A stretch of DNA of 64,000 nucleotides from Paraburkholderia sp. FT54. Lineage in GTDB: Bacteria > Pseudomonadota > Gammaproteobacteria > Burkholderiales > Burkholderiaceae. Each line of letters begins with the position of its first letter. Within the stretch, counting starts at the first letter, position 1. The notes below the pieces were generated by a model. That model did not search any database and was not told where the DNA came from. It saw nothing but the letters and a program-made list of their open reading frames with translations. The position numbers were made by a program, and so were the translations under genes. Positions 40,150 through 49,400 of this stretch are shown here, piece by piece. Location of the stretch: positions 1,302,001-1,366,000 of the forward strand of contig NZ_CP134195.1 of the NCBI RefSeq assembly GCF_031585635.1, in the 5' to 3' direction.

Positions 40150-40169
40150 TACTGTATGGATATACAGTA
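40150..40169. promoter_or_regulatory. LexA (SOS) box
   Basis: TACTGTATGGATATACAGTA contains CTGT-N8-ACAG and extended TACTGTAT/ATACAGTA arms, near the E. coli and betaproteobacterial consensus. It lies between the divergent genes at 39822-40136 and 40230-40913. Confidence 0.9.
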
Positions 40170-40229
40170 TAGCCAGGACTTTGCTATCTGCATCTGGCAC
40201 TATTGTGGAACCGCTCTAAGGAGGCCGCC

Positions 40230-40913
40230 ATGTGCACAAACTACGAACCGGCCCAGCTCGACTTGTTCGAAGCGTTCACCGAGTTTCCGGTCCCACAGTT
40301 CGAATATCCGCGAGAGACGTACAAGGATTACGTCGCGCCGATCCTGCGAATGAGCGGTGCTGCACGCAGCACGGATCCGGCCACCTTCGCGATGGTTCCG
40401 CGCAAGCGCATCCCGCCGGGCGTGAAGGTATTCGACACGATGAATGCGCGCGCCGAGTCGGTGGGAGAGAAGCGCAGCTACAGCGCCGCCTGGAAGAAGC
40501 TGCAGCTGTGCCTGATCCCGTGCATCTCGTTCTACGAGCCGAACTACGAGACGGGAAAGCCGGTGCGCTGGAGCATAGGAGTGGAGGGCGGCCGGCCGTT
40601 CGCGATCGCGGGGCTCTGGCGCGCATGGGAGGATCCGGACGGCGTTTCGCTCTCGTTCACTATGCTCACCGTGAACGCCAACGAGCATCCGCTCATGAAG
40701 CGGTTTCACCGGCCGGGCGACGAGAAGCGCTCAGTCGTGATCCTGCGCCCGGAAGAATACGACGACTGGCTCGGTGCGCGCAGCACCGACGAGGCTCGCT
40801 CATTCCTGAACCTATTTCCTGCTGATCAGATGGCGGCGACTGCTGCGCCTAAGCCGCCAAAGACCGCAGTCTCGAAGCTTGACGACAAATCTCAGGGATC
40901 GCTGCTCGGCTAG
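40230..40913 (+). CDS. yedK: SRAP-domain abasic-site protein (YedK/HMCES family)
   Basis: 227 residues from MCTNYEPAQLDLFEAF with AAGGAGG upstream (an in-frame TTG at 40203 is rejected). Family residues are present: Cys2 after the initiator Met (covalent bond to abasic sites), NARAES, CLIPCISFYEP with the catalytic Glu, and ANEHPLMKRFHRP with the active His. SRAP proteins shield abasic sites in single-stranded DNA. Preceded by a LexA box, so SOS-induced. Carriage by a prophage suggests protection during replication after induction. Confidence 0.92.
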   Translation: MCTNYEPAQLDLFEAFTEFPVPQFEYPRETYKDYVAPILRMSGAARSTDPATFAMVPRKRIPPGVKVFDTMNARAESVGEKRSYSAAWKKLQLCLIPCISFYEPNYETGKPVRWSIGVEGGRPFAIAGLWRAWEDPDGVSLSFTMLTVNANEHPLMKRFHRPGDEKRSVVILRPEEYDDWLGARSTDEARSFLNLFPADQMAATAAPKPPKTAVSKLDDKSQGSLLG

Positions 40914-40921
40914 GCGAGAAC

Positions 40922-41386
40922 TCAGAGTATTTTTGCTAACGCTGGATGCACAAACGGCCAGCCGCCGGCGCAAAACATTATGAATGCGCTCCAGCCGCCG
41001 AACTCAGCTATCAAAAATCCTGGCCGACCGCTTTTTAGCGGATCCAGTGCCTGTTTGGCGTCTAACTCTCCCGTGTCCAATTTTTTTATTCTGTCGGCGA
41101 TCTCCGAGCGGTCAGAAATGTGGCCGCGCGAATTTGCATACATATTGAGCAACGCACAAATCAAGCCGACTGCGAAGAACGCGGCCGCCGGGTAATTCCC
41201 AAGATAGATCTTGGCAGCGTTCTCACTTGCATAAATCGCAGATACGCCAGCAAGTCCGCCGCTGTTCACGATGGCGAGTGTTCTGACCGTTTCAAGATTC
41301 CAACCTTGAAACGCTTCGAGCGAATCGGCGTGCCATTTAACCATCGCTTCTCGCACGAGTGCCCGTAATTGATCCTGTTCGTTCAT
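40922..41386 (-). CDS. Membrane protein similar to the one at 10825-11322
   Basis: 154 residues from MNEQDQLRALVREAMVKW; the frame continues upstream to a TTG, less likely. Segments: VRTLAIVNSGGLAGVSAIYASEN, AAAFFAVGLICALLNMYA and a third FIMFCAGGWPFV. The LAIVNSGGLAGVSAI motif matches LAILNGAGLAAIVAI of 10825-11322. It is the last gene before the attachment site, a typical moron place. Function unknown; immunity or exclusion is inference. Confidence 0.7.
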   Translation of the reverse strand: MNEQDQLRALVREAMVKWHADSLEAFQGWNLETVRTLAIVNSGGLAGVSAIYASENAAKIYLGNYPAAAFFAVGLICALLNMYANSRGHISDRSEIADRIKKLDTGELDAKQALDPLKSGRPGFLIAEFGGWSAFIMFCAGGWPFVHPALAKIL

Positions 41387-41535
41387 GGGTTTTTTTCTGT
41401 CTAATATTGAAATGATGAAGTCCGTACTAAGCGTCTTTGAATCGCGCAATTTTTAGGCAGGCATTAGACACGAAATCCGGAGCGTCCATAATAATGCGGC
41501 TCACGTGTGAGTGAAACCCCGCATGGGGTGCAGGT

Positions 41536-41571
<36 letters not shown>

Positions 41572-41576
41572 AATCA

Positions 41577-41611
41577 AGGCCTTACAAGCAATGCTTGTAA
41601 GGCCTTTTTCT
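41577..41611 (+). terminator. Native terminator of the target tRNA gene
   Basis: A 14-bp perfect stem (AAGGCCTTACAAGC/GCTTGTAAGGCCTT) followed by TTTC. Ten bases beyond the tRNA fragment, as expected for the original tRNA terminator on the chromosome side. Confidence 0.88.
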
Positions 41612-42269
41612 ATTTCTGGCGTCGGTTACCGTCGGGTTACCGGATCGAGCGGCTCAATCTGTCGCCGGCGGCGGGTAGCTATCGGGTTAGTGCGGTCAAA
41701 TATTCGTCGGCGTTTTGCGCGCAGGACATGGGCTCAAGGCGACCGCACTTCGGCGGCGAGGCAGCCCATATAACCCTTCAATCCCTTGGGCCTATCCACT
41801 CCCCGAAGCCCGCACACTATTTTCGATCACGGCTGAAGAGGCGCACGAACGAATGCGAAGCAAAAGGCGGTGTGACTCTCCGCAGGTTGTCCGGACGTGA
41901 ACCCTGCTCAAAAAAGCGCTTAAGAATCCATAATGATTTTGAAATCAAAACGGCGTCGGGCGCACAGTGTGTCAAAAAGAAAGTCCACTGAATAATAAAA
42001 ACCGGCGTTCGTTTTGTTTTTAGGCTTGGCGGATCGTAGTCTCTTGGTCACAGTGGCTTAGTCCTGCCGATATCGAACGTGTCGCTACCTCGGGTTTTCG
42101 CATGAGCCGTCGCCAGCATTGCCCGAATAGGTCGCGCGCCGGAGCGAGGCCGAAGGAGGGATGGCGTTCGCGTCACCTTCTGTTTCCGAGCGCCGAGGCG
42201 CAAACCGTCACATGACGGTAAGCAGCCTCTTGCGCGGTTCCACGCTCCCGCACGGCGCTCGCATCTCAG
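41612..42269. other. Gene-poor border region
   Basis: About 660 bases of host DNA between the attachment site and the IclR gene. Only short ORFs with atypical composition are present. An A/T-rich stretch around 41925-42020 could hold promoters. I see no RNA gene or convincing gene remnant. Confidence 0.5.
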
Positions 42270-43094
42270 TCAGACCAGCGTCCTGATGGAACTACTAATG
42301 CCACGCGCGCAATCGATCACCGCGGGCGCCAGCCGCGCTTCCGCTTCCGCCAGCGTCCAGCGGCTCGTGGGCGCGACGACGTGAACCGCACCGACAGGCC
42401 GACGCTCTCCATCGAGCACGGCTGCCGCAATCGTCATATCGCCGATGAATAACTCCTCGCGGTTGGACGCATAGCCATTGCGCCGTCCATTCGCAAGACG
42501 CGTCTCGATCTCCTCGAGATCCGTGACGGTGTATTGCGTGTGTGTCACGCGGTTGCTGGCCACCAGCAGCGCGCGTGACTCGTCTTCCGGCAGCGCCGCG
42601 AGATAGGCCCGCCCCGACGCCGTGCAGTACATGGGAATACGGCTGCCGATGGGCATATGAATCGGTACAAACTTCATGCAAACGAAGCGCGCGACGTAGA
42701 CCATGTCGACGCCATCCGGCTCAGTCAGATTAGTCGTCTCCCCAGTGACATTGGTGAGTTCGGACAGAAACGGGTTGGCGACATCGATCAGCGTGTCCGC
42801 CGCAAGATAGTTGAAACCGATTTGCATCACACGCGGCGCCAACTGATACCGCTTCGTACGCGGATGCTTTCTCACATAGCCGAGTTTCTCCAGCGTGTAG
42901 ATCATGCGCTGCGCAGAGCTTTTGGTGATGGACGTCGCTTCGGCGACTTCCGGCAACGTCATCGACCGGCGCTGTGCGCTGAATGCGCGCAGCACCGCGA
43001 TTCCCTTCTCCAGCGACTGATTGAACAGCGCATCCGGCGTTTCATCCGGCTCCGGAAGCGCTTCCGGCCGCGCGTCGGGCGTCTTGCGTGTCAT
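42270..43094 (-). CDS. IclR-family regulator
   Basis: 274 residues from MTRKTPDARPEALPEP; an upstream in-frame ATG at 43154 lies in the operator region. N-terminal winged helix (LEKGIAVLRAFSAQRRSMTLPEVAEATSITKSSAQRMIYTLEKLGYV), then the IclR effector domain (MPIGSRIPMYCTASGRAYLAAL). Divergent from the ABC transporter operon, so it probably controls uptake and oxidation of that substrate and itself. Confidence 0.92.
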   Translation of the reverse strand: MTRKTPDARPEALPEPDETPDALFNQSLEKGIAVLRAFSAQRRSMTLPEVAEATSITKSSAQRMIYTLEKLGYVRKHPRTKRYQLAPRVMQIGFNYLAADTLIDVANPFLSELTNVTGETTNLTEPDGVDMVYVARFVCMKFVPIHMPIGSRIPMYCTASGRAYLAALPEDESRALLVASNRVTHTQYTVTDLEEIETRLANGRRNGYASNREELFIGDMTIAAAVLDGERRPVGAVHVVAPTSRWTLAEAEARLAPAVIDCARGISSSIRTLV

Positions 43095-43134
43095 GGAATT
43101 ACCCAATTGTTTAGCTCTGAGATCGAGACTAGCA

Positions 43135-43187
43135 TATCGAATATCGATACGCAATTTACGGTAATCGATATTTTTGATTCGAATATC
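43135..43187. promoter_or_regulatory. Candidate IclR operators
   Basis: TATCGA-ATA-TCGATA at 43135-43149 is a perfect 6-3-6 palindrome. GATATT...AATATC spans 43167-43187. Both lie in the A/T-rich divergent promoter region between iclR-type gene and transporter. Confidence 0.6.
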
Positions 43188-43247
43188 ATGATCCGACTGA
43201 TGGTTGCCGATATTCCCATCGGCCCTCGCCTACCCGTGGAGAGACTC

Positions 43248-44012
43248 ATGTTCCAGTTCGCCAAACGCTTCGCCAGTGTCTTTGCAACAGGATTGCTGCT
43301 CGCCGGTGCGCCAGCCTGGTCTGTGGCCGCGACTACCTATGAGGTCGGCTCGACGGCTACCGGAGTGCCGTTCACCTTCCTCGACGTGAAGAGCAATTCG
43401 ATTCAGGGACTGCTCGTCGATGCAATTACCGCAACAGGCAAGGCGGCAGGATTCGATGTGAAGATCGAGCAGACCACGTTCTCGTCGCTGATTCCGTCGC
43501 TGACCACCAAAAAGATCGACATTATTTCGGCAGCCATGCTGAAGACGCCGGCGCGCGAGCAGGTGGTCGATTTCTCCGACACGGTCTATTCGTATGGCGA
43601 AGGCCTGATCGTACGCGCCGACGACAAAGGCCAGTACACATCAATGGACGATCTCAAGGGCGAGATCGTCGGCGCGCAGGTCGGCACCGCTTTCGTCGAC
43701 GCCTTGAACAAGAAGGGCATCTTCAAGGAAGTGCGCACCTATGACTCCGTTGCCGACATCATGCGGGACGTCGCGCTTGGCCGCATCAAGGCGGGTTTCG
43801 GCGACCATCCGATCATTGCGTACCAGCTTCAGCACAATCCGAATCCGCAACTGCGTCTGGTCAGCGGCTATCAACCTTCGGTGAAAGGCCAATTGTGTTT
43901 CGTCGTGCGCAAGGGCGACACGGTCACGCTGGAGCAGTTGAATGCCGGCATCAAGAAGATCAAGGCCGACGGCACGCTGACGCAGATCGTCAAGAAGTGG
44001 CAGGTGGAGTGA
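43248..44012 (+). CDS. ABC transporter periplasmic amino-acid-type binding protein
   Basis: 254 residues from MFQFAKRFASVFATG; signal peptide cleaved near AWSVAA. Family-3 solute-binding pattern: VPFTFLDVKSNSIQGLLVDAITA, SLIPSLTTKKIDIISAAMLKTPAREQVVDFSDTVYSYGEGLIV and TSMDDLKGEIVGAQVGTAFVD. Substrate probably a polar amino acid or polyamine-like amine, given the downstream amine oxidase. Confidence 0.92.
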   Translation: MFQFAKRFASVFATGLLLAGAPAWSVAATTYEVGSTATGVPFTFLDVKSNSIQGLLVDAITATGKAAGFDVKIEQTTFSSLIPSLTTKKIDIISAAMLKTPAREQVVDFSDTVYSYGEGLIVRADDKGQYTSMDDLKGEIVGAQVGTAFVDALNKKGIFKEVRTYDSVADIMRDVALGRIKAGFGDHPIIAYQLQHNPNPQLRLVSGYQPSVKGQLCFVVRKGDTVTLEQLNAGIKKIKADGTLTQIVKKWQVE

Positions 44013-44041
44013 CGCCGTCTTCAGAATAAGGATCGCCCGCC

Positions 44042-44698
44042 ATGTTCTTCCAGAACGCCGTCGAATTCCTGCCGATCCTGCTGAAGGGCGCGGTCGTCAC
44101 GATCGAGATCACTTTCTGCTCGTTCATTCTGAGCACCGTGCTCGGTCTGGTGCTCGCGCTGATGCGCGTGTCCGAGAACCGCATCGTTTCGAACGCGGCC
44201 GCCACGTTTATCAACGTGATTCGCGGACTGCCGATCATCGTTCAGCTCTTCTATATCTACTTCGTGCTGCCGGATCTCGGCGTGCAGCTGTCGGCATTCC
44301 AGGCCGGCTTCATCGGGCTCGGCATCGCGTACTCGGTGTATCAGGCAGAGAATTTCCGCGCGGGCATTCAGGCGATCGATCACGGGCAGATCGAAGCGGC
44401 ACAGTCCATCGGCATGCGCGGCGCAATGATCATGCGGCGCGTGGTGTTGCCGCAGGCGTTCAGGATTGCTCTGCCGCCGTACGGCAATACGCTCGTGATG
44501 ATGCTCAAGGATTCGTCGCTCGCCTCGACGATCACGGTCGCGGAAATGACGCGTGCCGGGCAACTCATTGCATCGTCGACGTTTCAGAACATGACGGTCT
44601 TCACGCTGGTCGCGCTGCTTTATCTCGGGCTCAGCCTGCCGCTCGTCTATGGGTTGCGGCGGCTCGAACGCCGCCTCGGATTGAAGGGAAAACGATGA
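44042..44698 (+). CDS. ABC transporter permease, HisM/GlnP type
   Basis: 218 residues, about five membrane segments. N-terminal LLKGAVVTIEITFCSFILSTVLG and the permease EAA loop (EAAQSIGMRGAMIMRRVVLPQAFRIALPP) are typical of polar amino-acid permeases. A single permease is encoded, so it likely forms a homodimer. Its stop overlaps the ATPase gene. Confidence 0.93.
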   Translation: MFFQNAVEFLPILLKGAVVTIEITFCSFILSTVLGLVLALMRVSENRIVSNAAATFINVIRGLPIIVQLFYIYFVLPDLGVQLSAFQAGFIGLGIAYSVYQAENFRAGIQAIDHGQIEAAQSIGMRGAMIMRRVVLPQAFRIALPPYGNTLVMMLKDSSLASTITVAEMTRAGQLIASSTFQNMTVFTLVALLYLGLSLPLVYGLRRLERRLGLKGKR

Positions 44699-45441
44699 TC
44701 AAGGTCGACTCGATCCACAAGCGCTTTCACGATCAGCACGTGCTGAAGGGCGTCAGTCTGAATGTCGAACGCGGCCAGGTCGTGTGTCTGATCGGCCCGT
44801 CGGGTTCGGGCAAATCCACGCTTCTGCGCTGCATCAACGGACTCGAGCGGCATGATGCGGGCGCGATCACCGTCGAGGGTTGCACGGTCGACGCGAAGTC
44901 GAAACAGATCCACGAACTGCGTGCACAGGTGGGCATGGTGTTCCAGCGCTTCAATCTGTTTCCCCATCGCACGGCACTGGAAAACGTGGTCGAGGGACCG
45001 GTGTTCGTCAGGAAAGAAGTGCGCGCGCGGGCACGCGAGCGGGCGCGGCATCTGCTCGACAAGGTCGGTCTCGCGCATCGGATGAATGCTTATCCCGCGG
45101 AAATGTCGGGTGGTCAGCAACAGCGCGTGGCAATTGCGCGCGCCCTGGCCATGGAGCCGAAAGCGATCCTCTTCGACGAACCCACCTCGGCGCTCGATCC
45201 GGAATTGGTCGGCGAAGTGCTCGGCGTGATGCGCCAGCTTGCCGACGACGGCATGACGATGATCGTCGTCACGCATGAAATGGCGTTCGCGCGCGAAGTG
45301 GCCGACCGTGTGTGTTTTCTTCACGACGGCGCGATCCATGAAGAAGGCAGCGCGGCCGAGTTGTTCGACCATCCGCGCCACGCTCGCACGCGCGAGTTTC
45401 TCGGCAAGATGCCCGCGCCGGCCGCAGCCCATCGGATCTGA
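44695..45441 (+). CDS. ABC transporter ATPase, GlnQ type
   Basis: 248 residues. Walker A GPSGSGKST, Q-loop VFQRFNLFPH, signature MSGGQQQR, Walker B AILFDEPTSALDPE, switch His VVTHEM. Energises the transporter encoded upstream. Confidence 0.96.
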   Translation: MIKVDSIHKRFHDQHVLKGVSLNVERGQVVCLIGPSGSGKSTLLRCINGLERHDAGAITVEGCTVDAKSKQIHELRAQVGMVFQRFNLFPHRTALENVVEGPVFVRKEVRARARERARHLLDKVGLAHRMNAYPAEMSGGQQQRVAIARALAMEPKAILFDEPTSALDPELVGEVLGVMRQLADDGMTMIVVTHEMAFAREVADRVCFLHDGAIHEEGSAAELFDHPRHARTREFLGKMPAPAAAHRI

Positions 45442-45449
45442 ATACCATC

Positions 45450-46748
45450 ATGAGCCTGGTTGAAGTTGAAGTTGCAAAACCGCTGCCTCCGTCTCTCTGG
45501 GCAGCAACGGCGGAACCCGCGATTCAGGCGCCGCCGCTCGACGATTCGATTACCGTTGACGTGGCGATTGTCGGCGCCGGCTATACCGGTTTGTCGACAG
45601 CGCTGCATCTGGCGGAGCAGGGCGTGCGCGTCTGCGTGATCGACGCCAACGAGCCCGGTTGGGGAGCGTCCGGCCGCAATGGCGGCCAGGTCATTCCCGG
45701 CCTGAAATACGATCCCGATGAACTCATCCGACGCTACGGCCCGCGCGACGGCGACGCGCTCGTGCAAATGGCGGGCGGCGCAGCGGATACGGTCTTCGAT
45801 CTGGTCGCGCGCTACGGCATACGTTGCGACGCCAGACGCGCGGGCTGGATCCAGCCGACCCATTCGCAAAAATTGCTAGATACGCTGCACGCCCGGGCGC
45901 GGCAGTGGGAATCGCGCGGCGCGCCGGTCGAACTGCTCGACCACGCGCAGTTATCGCAGCGACTCGGCACGGACGCGTTTGTCGGCGGCTGGGTCGATCG
46001 GCGCGCGGGCAGCGTGCAACCGTTGAGCTACGCGCGCGGCCTCGCGCGCGCGGCGCAAGCGGCGGGCGCCTCGATTCACGGCGGAACCCGGGCCGCGAGT
46101 GTCGAGCGTGGCGTGCACGGGTGGCGCATTCGCACGGCGAGCGGTCCGGTCATCGAGGCGAAACAGGTGCTGCTCGCCACCAACGGCTATACCGACGGGC
46201 TTTGGCCGCGTCTTGCGCAATCGGTGATAGCGGCAAACAGCTTCATTGTCGCGACGAAGCCGCTGCCGAGCGAAGTCGGCGCAACGATTCTGCCCGGTGG
46301 CGAAGTGGCTTCCGACTCGCGGCGCCTGCTGCTGTACTTTCGCAAGGACGCGGAGGGACGTCTGCTGATGGGCGGCCGTGGGCCATTTCGGGAACCTCGC
46401 GGCGCAGGGGATTGGGCGCATCTCGAGCGCGCCGCGCAGTTAGTGTTTCCACAGCTGCAGGGCATCGAATACGAATACCGATGGGCGGGCCGCATCGCCA
46501 TTACGCGAAATTTTTTGCCGCACGTGCATGTGCCGGCGGAAGGCATGACTATCGCGCTCGGCTACAACGGACGCGGCATCGCCATGGCGACGACGTTAGG
46601 AAAGCGTCTGGCCGCGCTTATCGCTGGGACAACACGCGACTTGCCGCTTCCGCCGACTGCGATCGAGCCGGTTCCGTTGCATGCGTTGCAGCGGTTTTAT
46701 ATCAGCGCGGGGGTGGCGTGGTATGCGTTACTCGACGCGCTTTCGTGA
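45450..46748 (+). CDS. FAD-dependent amine oxidoreductase (PuuB/DAO-like)
   Basis: 432 residues. Dinucleotide-binding VDVAIVGAGYTGLSTALHLAEQG followed by DANEPGWGASGRNGGQVIPG, as in gamma-glutamylputrescine oxidase and related DAO-fold enzymes. C-terminal WAGRIAITRNFLPHVHVPAEGMTIALGYNGRGIAMATTLG is also typical. Eight bases after the transporter ATPase, so the imported compound is probably an amine or D-/N-substituted amino acid oxidised here. Confidence 0.9.
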   Translation: MSLVEVEVAKPLPPSLWAATAEPAIQAPPLDDSITVDVAIVGAGYTGLSTALHLAEQGVRVCVIDANEPGWGASGRNGGQVIPGLKYDPDELIRRYGPRDGDALVQMAGGAADTVFDLVARYGIRCDARRAGWIQPTHSQKLLDTLHARARQWESRGAPVELLDHAQLSQRLGTDAFVGGWVDRRAGSVQPLSYARGLARAAQAAGASIHGGTRAASVERGVHGWRIRTASGPVIEAKQVLLATNGYTDGLWPRLAQSVIAANSFIVATKPLPSEVGATILPGGEVASDSRRLLLYFRKDAEGRLLMGGRGPFREPRGAGDWAHLERAAQLVFPQLQGIEYEYRWAGRIAITRNFLPHVHVPAEGMTIALGYNGRGIAMATTLGKRLAALIAGTTRDLPLPPTAIEPVPLHALQRFYISAGVAWYALLDALS

Positions 46749-46776
46749 GCGCGCCGTTCAGCTTCGGTCCAATGTT

Positions 46777-47550
46777 CTATTCATAGTCGCGAATCCGCGA
46801 CGGCATGAGATACGCCGATCGATCGTCATTCAGCACTGAAGCCAGAACATGCAAATCGATGCGGCCCCCAGTCAGTACAGCGGCAATGCCTTTGCCGGCA
46901 AAGTAAGGATGGCGGGCTGCGGCAAGCGCGACCGCGCCCTCGACAACCAGGTGATTGTTTTTCGCCAGACACCGGATGGCCTCAGCCGTGTCCTCGAGCG
47001 TCGATACGATGACGCCGTCCACCAACGCATTGAGGTACGGCCAATTTGCGTCGAGCACAGTCGAGACACCAATGCCCGCGACCATGGGAGTCGAGTCGAC
47101 CGGCACTTCGACGATAGCGCCGGCCGCGAGAGAAGAATAGAAAGGAGCCGCCGCCTCGCTCTCGCACGCAAACAACTTCGCGCGCGAGTCCCAATACGCG
47201 CATGCCAGCGCAATACCCATGGTCAGTCCTCCGCCTCCGAAGGGTACGAGTATCACTTCGACGTCCGGGAGGTCTTCCAATATCTCCCGTCCGATCGTCG
47301 CGTCCCCGACGACCACGTCGCGACACGCACACGGATGCAGAAACGTACGGGTTTCGCCGGCGGGTATTTCACCGCATAGTATTGCCCACCATCGTTCGTA
47401 GCTGACTTCGATCACCTGGGCACCCAGCGTGCGAAGTGCCTCGATCTTGCTCCTCGCCGCCGTATCGGTGACGTACACTCTGACGTCCGCGCCTCGAACC
47501 CCCGTTGCTTCGGTCACATCAAGGGCGAAGTTCCCGGTCCTCGCGTTTGC
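46777..47550 (-). pseudogene. Truncated PLP-dependent threonine-dehydratase-like gene
   Basis: The frame encodes residues from ANARTGNFALDV (the SxGN-like loop) through the glycine-rich phosphate loop VPFGGGGLTMG to VVEGAVALAAARHP. The expected N-terminal about 70-80 residues with the PLP-binding Lys are absent; an in-frame TGA and non-homologous sequence precede it. A short ORF could start at GTG 47517, but the product would lack the catalytic Lys. Likely a decayed dehydratase or ammonia-lyase. Confidence 0.75.
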
Positions 47551-47606
47551 ATATGTTCAAGGGATTGGCGCGCGCGGAAAGGGTCCGACTTGCACTGATG
47601 AATTGA

Positions 47607-49400
47607 CTAGGCGCGCCGACGAAGTTCGACGCGCAGGTTTTGCGGCATCATCGAAAACGCGAACACTTCTTCTACCTCGGGCGCGTCTTTGACCCGCAAC
47701 AGATCGAAGTTGCGGCACAGCATGGCCACGGCCGATCTCACTTCCATCAAGGCGAGGCTGCGTCCCGGACACAGGCGTGGCCCTGAGCCGAACGGCATGA
47801 AACCCGCTCGATGATGACTGGCGGCGCTCACGCCAGTGAGCCAGCGGTCCGGGTCGAAGACGCCCGCCGCCGAGTCGCCTCCTTGCTGCAGTCCAGCCTC
47901 GCGGGTCAATAACGACAGCACCGCCCCCTTCGGGATCGCAATGTCGCCGACATGGACGTCGTAATTCGGCTCGACTGCGAGAACGGGCGTAGCGGATTTG
48001 AGCCGCATGGCTTCGTTGATTACCGCGTTCAGATAGGGGAGAGTGTCGGCCACGTCGAAATCTTCGAGCATCGTCGCGTGTCCGATAACGGCATCGACTT
48101 CCTCCTGCATCTTGCGCTGCACGTCCGGAAGAATGGACATGAAATGCGCAACCCAGGCGATGGTGTTTGCCGTCGTGTCCTGTCCGGCCAACAGTATCGT
48201 GAACACGTTGGCCAGCACTTCGTCGTCTGTCAGCGGCGCCTCTCCCTCCTGTTGCGCCATGAGGAGTGCCTCGAGCAGGTTCGCGGGAATCGCGTCCGCC
48301 TCTGACCGTTGCGCTAGCCGCGCACGGTTGGCGGCAATCAGTTCTTTCGTTAGCGTCTGAACGGCGCTCAACGCGCGATCCAGCACTTTGTCGGCGGGTA
48401 GCTTGAGGTCGTGCCAATAGGGGATGGGTGCATTGATTCGCCGGTTGATGGTCGGAAGTATGACTTCGAGATGTTGCTGGATGACCTCGCCCTCGATGGT
48501 GTCCATGTCATATCCAAACGCAAGATTCGTCGTGACGTCCACCGTATAACGCATCAGGTCCTTCTGAATATCGACGGATCGCTGATCGCGAGCCGCGCTC
48601 TCCCAGCGTTGCAGCAATCGCCGTGTCATCTCGCACAGTGACGGAAAGAAGGCACGCAGATGCAAGGGATCCAGCGCTTTGACGACGAGTTGTCGTTGCC
48701 TTCGCCACGTCTCGCCTTCCGTGGAAAACACGCCATTGATGCCCAACTCCCGCGCAACCGTTTCGATCGCGTTCCAGCGCCGAAAAGCGCCGGGTCGATC
48801 CCGCAAGACTTGAGTGATGAGAATCGGATCAGCGATCGCAACGAAAGGACGGCCGATCAGCCTGAACGTGTACACGGGGCCGAACTCCCGGCACCATTGT
48901 TCCAGCACGAGGTGCAGCCGCTCAGGCTGGAGCTGCAATGTATTGCCTCGAAACGGAACACGTTTTGGGCCAGGAAGCTGAGAAAGCGGCCCCACGGAAG
49001 ACGCGCGGGGCAGTGTGGTCCCGTCTGCGGCGCAGCGCTGTGCATTCCACGCACGCACCTCGTTGCGGTCCACTGTCACTTCGCCATCGTCGACGACGGC
49101 TTCGAATCTCTTCAGATTCGAAGGACTCAGTCCTTGACTGCAGCCTGACGAACAATTGAACTGCCAACCGTGCGCCCTGCATGTCAACAGGCCATCTTTG
49201 ACTGTGCCCTCGGAGAGGGGAGTGCCCTGGTGCGGACAGTGGCCCTGAAAAATCGAAATGGCGTTGGCCTGCCTGAGAACGAGCAAATCGATTCCGTCGA
49301 TGTTCACCGCGTTGACGCTGCTGTCCTCGAGATCTTTTGTGCGAGCAATCACGACCGTGTCTGGGGAGCCCGCTCGTGCCGTCTTAGGACCTGCGTTCAT
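47607..49400 (-). CDS. Rieske ferredoxin-cytochrome P450 fusion
   Basis: 597 residues. Residues 10-115 form a Rieske [2Fe-2S] domain with C55-P-H57 and C74-R-A-H77. After a short linker (about 115-145) a complete P450 begins at QLPGPKRVPFRGN: I-helix AGQDTTA (near 405), ExxR in NEAMRLKSATP (near 465), heme loop FGSGPRLCPG (near 550). The N-terminal Rieske could deliver electrons within the chain. Most bacterial P450s use separate ferredoxins, so this order is unusual. No reductase is adjacent. Substrate unknown. Confidence 0.92.
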   Translation of the reverse strand: MNAGPKTARAGSPDTVVIARTKDLEDSSVNAVNIDGIDLLVLRQANAISIFQGHCPHQGTPLSEGTVKDGLLTCRAHGWQFNCSSGCSQGLSPSNLKRFEAVVDDGEVTVDRNEVRAWNAQRCAADGTTLPRASSVGPLSQLPGPKRVPFRGNTLQLQPERLHLVLEQWCREFGPVYTFRLIGRPFVAIADPILITQVLRDRPGAFRRWNAIETVARELGINGVFSTEGETWRRQRQLVVKALDPLHLRAFFPSLCEMTRRLLQRWESAARDQRSVDIQKDLMRYTVDVTTNLAFGYDMDTIEGEVIQQHLEVILPTINRRINAPIPYWHDLKLPADKVLDRALSAVQTLTKELIAANRARLAQRSEADAIPANLLEALLMAQQEGEAPLTDDEVLANVFTILLAGQDTTANTIAWVAHFMSILPDVQRKMQEEVDAVIGHATMLEDFDVADTLPYLNAVINEAMRLKSATPVLAVEPNYDVHVGDIAIPKGAVLSLLTREAGLQQGGDSAAGVFDPDRWLTGVSAASHHRAGFMPFGSGPRLCPGRSLALMEVRSAVAMLCRNFDLLRVKDAPEVEEVFAFSMMPQNLRVELRRRA

